From assembly GCA_029933535.1 (NCBI GenBank), contig JAOZNZ010000060.1:1-11235 (forward strand): a stretch of DNA of 11,235 nucleotides, in the 5' to 3' direction. Below are positions 7,629-11,235 of the stretch, in pieces (position 1 is the stretch's first letter; each line of letters opens with the position of its first letter). Under the pieces are notes generated by a model. It worked only from the letters and a program-made list of their open reading frames with translations. It was not told the origin of the DNA and made no database searches. The position numbers were made by a program, and so were the translations under genes. Source of the stretch: a bacterium. GTDB taxonomy: Bacteria; Auribacterota; UBA3054; B51-G9.

Positions 7629-8051
7629 TCAGAGTTTTTTCTTCATTTTGATATGATCAATACCTGCTTCTTGATAAATATCACCCAATTCAATAAATCC
7701 TAGCTTTTGATAAAAATCTCTGGCTTGATATTGCGAAGAGAGCCAAACTTCAGATAAAGGTAAATCTCCGGCGGCATCAATCAACTTTTCCATTATACTT
7801 TTACCGATACCTTTGTTTCGGTATTGTTTTATCACTGCAATTCTTCCAATATGACCATCAGGAAGCATTCTCCCTGTTCCGATTGCTTTATCGCCATCAA
7901 AAACGAGAACATGTTTTGCGCTTGAATCTAAACCGTCTATTTCAATATTTTCAGAAACTTTTTGTTCAACAACAAAGACCTCATTCCTAACCTGATGTAT
8001 TTGAAAATTATAGTTTTTATAATCTGCTATTTTAACGCTTAACTCATTCAT
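7629..8051 (-). CDS. GNAT family N-acetyltransferase, YjcF/ElaA-like
   Basis: The 140-residue product is an acetyl-CoA-dependent transferase of the GNAT fold; the acceptor is unknown. From the chosen start it shows VRNEVFVVEQ (21-30, typical of the YjcF/ElaA branch), GTGRM (58-62), IGRIAVIKQYRNKGIGKSIM (68-87) with the pyrophosphate-binding loop Q/RxxGxG, FYQKLGF (113-119) and the C-terminal AGIDHIKM (129-136). This pattern is near complete for the family. I chose the Met at 8051 because it lies one base after the yehS stop and gives a normal N-terminus. A longer frame from 8084 would add 11 residues overlapping yehS. The spacing implies translational coupling with yehS. Confidence 0.88.
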   Translation of the reverse strand: MNELSVKIADYKNYNFQIHQVRNEVFVVEQKVSENIEIDGLDSSAKHVLVFDGDKAIGTGRMLPDGHIGRIAVIKQYRNKGIGKSIMEKLIDAAGDLPLSEVWLSSQYQARDFYQKLGFIELGDIYQEAGIDHIKMKKKL

Positions 8052-8052
8052 C

Positions 8053-8517
8053 TTAAATATTATCGCGATATTTAAGCTGTACACCTTCTAAAAAACTACG
8101 CAATACTTTATCTTTACAAATACGATAGTTTTTATGATACGGCTTCCGAAAGAACGCACTTAATTCGTATTTGTTAATTCGTAAATTTACCAGATTCATA
8201 ATATCTAATACATCATCAGCTTTCAGATCTAACGCAATTTTCAGCTTTAAGAAAATGATATTATTTGTTAAATACGTCTCCGGCTCAGGTTGCGGCCCTT
8301 CTTTTTTTCCTCGTTTATCGTTAATCAATCCATTCAGGAAAATTGCCAGTTGAACATCAGTACAATTCTTATATGCAGGATCACCCTTATTTTTCAACCA
8401 ATCACTAACCTGTTCGCAGGTTGTCTCAAGATTAGCTAAGCCAAAAATGACACACATTTTCGAATCGCTAAAATCGAAGGTATCGCGTATAGAGCGCAAG
8501 ATATTATTATTAGTCAT
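8053..8517 (-). CDS. yehS: DUF1456 family protein, YehS-like
   Basis: The 154-residue protein matches the E. coli YehS family, which has two copies of the DUF1456 helical domain and no assigned biochemical function. Copy one (about 3-70) begins NNNILRSIRDTF and ends FLNGLINDKRG, a hallmark of the family. Copy two (about 83-147) begins LTNNIIFLKLKIAL and ends with HKNYRICKDKVLRSFLEG. No signal peptide or membrane segment is visible, so it is probably cytosolic. The start is well supported by AAGGA (8525-8529 on the plus strand as TCCTT), seven bases from the ATG. It sits between the 35-residue Lys-rich gene (24 nt) and the acetyltransferase (1 nt). Confidence 0.93.
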   Translation of the reverse strand: MTNNNILRSIRDTFDFSDSKMCVIFGLANLETTCEQVSDWLKNKGDPAYKNCTDVQLAIFLNGLINDKRGKKEGPQPEPETYLTNNIIFLKLKIALDLKADDVLDIMNLVNLRINKYELSAFFRKPYHKNYRICKDKVLRSFLEGVQLKYRDNI

Positions 8518-8541
8518 AATGGCGTCCTTATCAACTAATAA

Positions 8542-8649
8542 TTAAGAAGATTTTGGTCCTTTACCTTTTTTTAATTTTCTTTTTTCTTTAATACTTTTTT
8601 GTGGTTTTTTCTTTTCTTCTGATTTTCTTTTTTCTTTACCTTTTGACAT
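8542..8649 (-). CDS. 35-residue Lys-rich small protein
   Basis: The ORF encodes 35 residues, of which 15 are Lys and 2 Arg. It starts MSKGKEKRKSEEKKKPQK and ends KKGKGPKSS. A textbook ribosome site, GGAGG (8656-8660), lies six bases before the ATG and is the strongest in the window. I recall similar tiny Lys-rich proteins annotated as hypothetical in other bacteria. The charge suggests nucleic acid or ribosome binding, but that is inference. It is 24 nt upstream of yehS in the same direction and is probably the first gene of that transcript. Low complexity means database searches may miss or mask it. Confidence 0.75.
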   Translation of the reverse strand: MSKGKEKRKSEEKKKPQKSIKEKRKLKKGKGPKSS

Positions 8650-8655
8650 AATTGA

Positions 8656-8660
8656 CCTCC
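8656..8660 (-). promoter_or_regulatory. strong Shine-Dalgarno site for the 35-residue gene
   Basis: The minus strand reads CGGAGGTCAATT immediately before ATG: a full GGAGG with 6-nt spacing. It is the main evidence that the short Lys-rich ORF is translated. Confidence 0.85.
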
Positions 8661-8727
8661 GTGAGATAAATTGTTTTTTGTAATCTAATTAATGAGCGGT
8701 GATATACTTGTATTTAAAATTTCGGCT

Positions 8728-8744
8728 GGTTATCTCCCATAACC
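8728..8744. repeat. inverted repeat GGTTAT-CTCCC-ATAACC
   Basis: This is a perfect 6-bp stem with a 5-base loop. Two more G-C pairs (8725-8726 with 8746-8747) can form beyond one mismatch. On the minus strand it coincides with the last codons of the 52-codon ORF. No T-run follows, so it is not a standard terminator. It could be an operator or an mRNA structure in the leader of the Lys-rich gene. Confidence 0.5.
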
Positions 8745-8888
8745 TGCAATAAAACCTGAGAATTTAGGGCGTAGAGAAACAATCAATACTTGCCCCGGCG
8801 AAGCATTAGCAAAGATCCGGGCTATAAAAGACATTAGGGAGCCTCGCGTTAGCGACAGGATCACATGAAAAATATTTTTTCTGCGCAT
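8730..8888 (-). CDS. possible 52-residue ORF starting in the attC-like core box
   Basis: The ORF starts at the ATG that is part of GTTAGATGC and runs to TAA at 8730-8732. It encodes MRRKNIFHVILSLTRGSLMS followed by a segment with ANASPGQVLIVSLRPKFSG, ending AGYGR. The product is basic and moderately hydrophobic. I do not recognise a domain. It has no Shine-Dalgarno site. It lies in the 303-bp stretch between cspA and the Lys-rich gene, where nothing else codes. Its local GC is somewhat higher than the neighbours. It may be a real cassette-type gene, a decayed gene or a structured leader that happens to be open. Confidence 0.3.
   Translation of the reverse strand: MRRKNIFHVILSLTRGSLMSFIARIFANASPGQVLIVSLRPKFSGFIAGYGR
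8794..8870. other. structured part of the cspA / Lys-rich gene intergenic region
   Basis: The stretch holds CCCGG/CCGGG (8794-8798 with 8817-8821) enclosing a short GC-ATTA-GC hairpin, and TCGC-GTTA-GCGA further right (about 8844-8855). With the 8728-8744 stem these could make a folded 5' leader for the 35-residue gene on the minus strand. I could not match it to a known riboswitch or sRNA. Confidence 0.3.
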
Positions 8889-8944
8889 CTAACATTATGG
8901 ATCAGGTGCGACTATCTGTCACCACCTGCATCCATATGTTATGT
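8887..8944 (-). repeat. 58-nt imperfect hairpin downstream of cspA, attC-like
   Basis: About 18 base pairs form in three blocks separated by two single-base bulges (T8895/8896 and C8929), around a 14-base loop (8909-8922). The blocks are AACAT/ATGTT (8891-8895 with 8936-8940), ATGGAT/ATCCAT (8897-8902 with 8930-8935) and CAGGTG/CACCTG (8903-8908 with 8923-8928). Read on the minus strand it starts ACATAAC and ends GTTAGAT. The last fits the integron attC core GTTRRRY exactly; the first fits RYYYAAC with one mismatch. Length, bulges and position just 3' of a gene in the same orientation also fit attC. No integrase is present, and the bulges do not sit exactly as in well-studied attC sites. A plain mRNA 3' hairpin of cspA is the main alternative. 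Confidence 0.45.
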
Positions 8945-8952
8945 TTCTAAAA

Positions 8953-9153
8953 TTAATCTATAGGAGCAACGTTTTTTGCACATGGACCCTTCTGGCCCTC
9001 TCCTACTTCATATTCTACTTTTTGACCATCATTGAGCACTGCATTATCCTGAACTTCAGAATGATGTACAAACAAATCTTTTCCTCCATCGTCTGGAGCG
9101 ATAAAACCGAAACCCTTGTCTTTATTAAACCATTTTACTGTACCTTTACCCAT
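8953..9153 (-). CDS. cold-shock protein, CspA family
   Basis: The 66-residue product is a single OB-fold cold-shock domain that binds single-stranded RNA and DNA and melts mRNA structure. It has KWFN (7-10), the RNP1 motif KGFGFI (13-18) and the RNP2-like LFVHHSEV (27-34), all complete, and ends KNVAPID. I chose the ATG at 9151-9153 (MGKGTVKWFN) because GGAGAA (9161-9166) lies nine bases upstream and it gives the standard length. A frame from 9168 would add MEKFV but would start inside that ribosome site. It has its own consensus promoter and a palindromic leader, and the attC-like hairpin begins about nine bases after its stop. Confidence 0.95.
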   Translation of the reverse strand: MGKGTVKWFNKDKGFGFIAPDDGGKDLFVHHSEVQDNAVLNDGQKVEYEVGEGQKGPCAKNVAPID

Positions 9154-9190
9154 AACGAACTTCTCCATGTTTAGTTAATACTAATCTTAT

Positions 9191-9209
9191 TTTTATACAT
9201 TGTATAAAA
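9191..9209. promoter_or_regulatory. 19-bp palindrome in the cspA leader
   Basis: TTTTATACA (9191-9199), one T, then TGTATAAAA (9201-9209) make perfect 9-bp arms. It starts about five bases downstream of the predicted transcription start and is flanked by three copies of TACTAAT (9179-9185, 9210-9216, 9216-9222). Its size and position suit a repressor operator. A hairpin in the cold-shock mRNA leader is the other option. Confidence 0.5.
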
Positions 9210-9220
9210 TACTAATACTA

Positions 9221-9249
9221 ATTGTACTTTTTTTATCAATAATTGTCAA
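9221..9249 (-). promoter_or_regulatory. consensus sigma70-type promoter of the cold-shock gene
   Basis: On the minus strand TTGACA (9244-9249, perfect -35) and TACAAT (9221-9226, one mismatch from TATAAT) are separated by exactly 17 bases. The predicted start near 9214 gives a leader of about 60 nt before the ATG at 9153. This is by far the best promoter in the window. Confidence 0.8.
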
Positions 9250-9309
9250 GAATATGATTATAACCTTGTTATTTATCAATTACAATCAAAAAACAAAGCA
9301 CGAATAACG

Positions 9310-9344
9310 ATTAACTAATAACTATTAACTATTAACTATTAACT
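9310..9344. repeat. tandem array of the 7-mer ATTAACT, five copies, inverted relative to 341-390
   Basis: There are five units of ATTAACT, the second (9317-9323) changed to AATAACT. The reverse complement AGTTAAT is the same heptamer family as at 341-390. On the minus strand the array follows the C45-like gene directly, and the TAG stop of that gene (9343-9345) is read from the first unit. The array therefore either supplied the stop codon or was inserted exactly at it. Confidence 0.9.
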
Positions 9345-11208
9345 AAAATATATCTTTCGCCGTGTAGCAAATAGGTTTCCTAAGAATGTTAAGGGCCGGG
9401 GCGTAACCATCCGGATACACATGTCCGAATTGTACCAACATTTCCAAATACCGGGATGATGTCACTGCCATACCCGCGGAACAACCTTCAAGAGGGCCGT
9501 CAGAAGGCAGCAGCTCGTAAAAGCCGGGAAGAAGCGGGTCGCCATTCCCCGCGGAATCCGGGGAACGTGATTCGGCAGCCAAGGCACGCCGTAACAGATG
9601 AATAATGGTCTCCATGTCGATATCTGTTCTGTCTGCCACCTGTGATGCAAGGAAATTGTATCGGTTGTCACCATTCATATACTGGTCAGCGTCATGCAGC
9701 TCTTTAGGAATATAGTGCTGCACCTGCGGCAGCCACTGGGTATTGTTCAGGTCCAGCAACTCGGCGTCCCAGTACCGTTTCCACGCGTAGAACACGTGCT
9801 TGATGCCCTCGTACTCAAAGTAACCTTTCACACCAATGCCACCTACGTCCTCAGTCCGGGTAACCGTTATTCTTTTACCGCCGGCGTTGTAAAAAGTGGC
9901 TTCATCAACGGCCGTGCATTTCCAACTTCCCCATATCTGCCCATCGTTGAAAAGATAGAAACCGCCCCGGCAATCCCGGTCAGTGGTGATAATACCCAAA
10001 CCGTAAATAATACCTCTTGGACGTCGATACCACGTACCGGATATTCCATCGCGGATGATACTTCCGGTGATGGGGTCTCCGTCTCCGTCAATCTCAGTTA
10101 CCGAGAGCTTCGCAATTTCCTTTCCATCAAGGTCGAGTAACGCGTTATCCTCCCTCCGAAAGATCTCTCCTTCCATCAAGACATAGTCTCCACGCCAGTC
10201 AAGGTTGTAGTCTCCCGCATCGAGTATATCCCATCCCGGGACGCGCTCGATGCTCTGTGGATATCCGGGCACCAGATTGGTTGTCGATTCGTATGCCATA
10301 ACGAACGGAGGCTGTCCGTCCCGCTTGCCTCTGGAAAGGAAAGCCAGAATGGCCGGCTGGTTCCTGGCAATCAGGTTTTCAACTTTCTTATGCCAATCCT
10401 CATTAACCCGCGTGGCCAGAATTTCCCTGGCCATCAGGGCCAATGGCAGCCAGCCGGATTCAGGCTCGAGTGGTCGGCGATCTACACCTGCTGCTGCTGC
10501 GGTACCGCTCATAGTGACCCCCTCAGCGTTCATACCCACGCTGTACAAGCCAAGTGAACCGGCATAAGCGATAACGGCGTAGCTGTTTTCTTCCGGGGAG
10601 GAAGAACGGTAATTGACAAAAACCCGGTTTTCCACTATTTTGCGGGAAATTCCCGGGAAACCCGGGCTGCCAATAGTTATCACATCGCCATCTTCACGCG
10701 TGTCACGGGTGTGACTGCCAAACACAGCGTTGGCAGTAGAATGACCAGGAGATCCTTCTCCTTTCAAAAGAGGAATGTAGTCACTGCCGGGGGCGCAGAT
10801 GGACAGAGCCTGCAAAACGATATCGCCACGGGTCAACGATCCCAGATCGCCACAACGGGAGATAATACCGTCAAGCAATCCTTCCACTTCCTCGCGATAC
10901 TTTTGCGGCAGATTAGGAAGCACGCGTGACATGGCGGTCTCCGTCCACTCAGATGGCGGCTGAAAAAATTCCTTCATATCATTTGCCGTACTTAGAATCT
11001 GATCGGCCATGAGATAACCATAGGCCAGACCGCGCTCCCGGTAATTTCCCCGCAGCTGCAGGAAGTAATGAGCGTTTTCAGAGTCCACTTCGCCATCAGA
11101 AGTCCGCCTCTCGGCCCACCATAACCGGCTGTCGGCGTATTCCCCGAGCAACGTGAGTTGCTTGTGAGGATCATCGGTAATTGTTTGTTTTGTCGTGTTT
11201 TTGATCAT
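9343..11208 (-). CDS. C45-like Ntn hydrolase / acyltransferase with Ser at the expected Cys position
   Basis: The 621-residue protein resembles peptidase family C45 (acyl-CoA:isopenicillin N acyltransferase and related choloylglycine-type Ntn hydrolases). Cues are LQLRGNYRERGLAYG (50-64, the N-terminal RGxxYERGxAxG), STANAVFGSHTRD (157-169) where family members read CTxFAVxGxxTxDG, and YAGSLGLYSVGMNAEGV (215-231), matching the GxxGxNxxGl segment. If the alignment holds, the nucleophile is Ser157 (or Thr158) after His156, not Cys after Gly. About residues 330-500 look like an inserted beta-rich region with acidic loops (DLDGKE 359-364, EIDGDGDP 372-379). No signal peptide is visible, so it should be cytosolic. 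GC is about 53% in a sample line against about 37% for clpC, suggesting acquisition. Substrate is unknown. No good ribosome site precedes the ATG. Confidence 0.6.
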   Translation of the reverse strand: MIKNTTKQTITDDPHKQLTLLGEYADSRLWWAERRTSDGEVDSENAHYFLQLRGNYRERGLAYGYLMADQILSTANDMKEFFQPPSEWTETAMSRVLPNLPQKYREEVEGLLDGIISRCGDLGSLTRGDIVLQALSICAPGSDYIPLLKGEGSPGHSTANAVFGSHTRDTREDGDVITIGSPGFPGISRKIVENRVFVNYRSSSPEENSYAVIAYAGSLGLYSVGMNAEGVTMSGTAAAAGVDRRPLEPESGWLPLALMAREILATRVNEDWHKKVENLIARNQPAILAFLSRGKRDGQPPFVMAYESTTNLVPGYPQSIERVPGWDILDAGDYNLDWRGDYVLMEGEIFRREDNALLDLDGKEIAKLSVTEIDGDGDPITGSIIRDGISGTWYRRPRGIIYGLGIITTDRDCRGGFYLFNDGQIWGSWKCTAVDEATFYNAGGKRITVTRTEDVGGIGVKGYFEYEGIKHVFYAWKRYWDAELLDLNNTQWLPQVQHYIPKELHDADQYMNGDNRYNFLASQVADRTDIDMETIIHLLRRALAAESRSPDSAGNGDPLLPGFYELLPSDGPLEGCSAGMAVTSSRYLEMLVQFGHVYPDGYAPALNILRKPICYTAKDIF

Positions 11209-11235
11209 AATGAAAATCTTATGATAGCCTCATTT

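Noticed and set aside
8887..8944. Hairpin as a classical intrinsic terminator of cspA
   Set aside because: The stem is bulged, the loop is 14 bases, and no T-run follows directly on the minus strand (only a mixed A/T palindrome about 10 bases on). It may still reduce read-through.
8941..9174. Plus-strand ORF of 77 codons over cspA
   Set aside because: It is exactly antisense to the complete cold-shock domain gene, which has its own promoter and ribosome site.
9694..10140. Plus-strand ORF of 148 codons inside the C45-like gene
   Set aside because: It is antisense to a gene with clear family motifs. High-GC DNA gives long shadow frames, and no ribosome site or domain was seen.

Overview
The window is AT-rich (spot counts of single 60-base lines give about 35-40% GC) and holds ordinary chromosomal housekeeping genes next to a short accessory stretch. 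The ClpC N-terminus (beginning NFTPRA and carrying two YVGTEHILLG repeats) resembles ClpC of the Planctomycetes-Verrucomicrobia-Lentisphaerae group. That is my best guess for the source, at low confidence and without a search. No rRNA, tRNA, CRISPR array, transposase or integrase gene was seen.

Layout. (1) 1-338, minus: the N-terminal part of a family 2 glycosyltransferase, cut by the window edge. Its start codon abuts a seven-copy array of a 7-base repeat (341-390). (2) 464-2308, plus: an APC-type amino acid permease fused to a PTS EIIA type-2 domain. (3) 2574-3965, plus: argH, argininosuccinate lyase. (4) 4058-6562, plus: clpC, the AAA+ unfoldase partner of ClpP. A REP-like palindrome lies between argH and clpC. 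(5) 8649-6577, minus: a compact five-gene run made of a 35-residue Lys-rich protein, YehS/DUF1456, a YjcF/ElaA-like GNAT acetyltransferase, a 39-residue small ORF and a membrane-anchored class A beta-lactamase-fold hydrolase. Spacings are 24 nt, 1 nt, 12 nt and an ATGA overlap. (6) 8650-8952: a leader or intergenic stretch with a 58-nt imperfect hairpin shaped like an integron attC site and a 52-codon ORF that starts inside its core box. (7) 8953-9153, minus: a cold-shock protein with a consensus sigma70 promoter and a 19-bp palindrome in its leader. (8) 9343-11208, minus: a large Ntn-type hydrolase related to peptidase family C45, at about 53% GC (one-line count) and so probably acquired. Its stop codon is the first unit of a second array of the same 7-base repeat.

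Working together. argH (arginine synthesis) and clpC (protein quality control) are independent core functions on the plus strand. The minus-strand run is probably one transcript. It has good Shine-Dalgarno sites on its first two genes, unlike the plus-strand genes, which have AT-rich leaders without one. The most unusual parts are the attC-like element with its ORF behind cspA, the paired heptamer arrays that stop translation in all six frames, the two small proteins, the permease-EIIA fusion, and the C45-like protein with Ser where Cys is expected.
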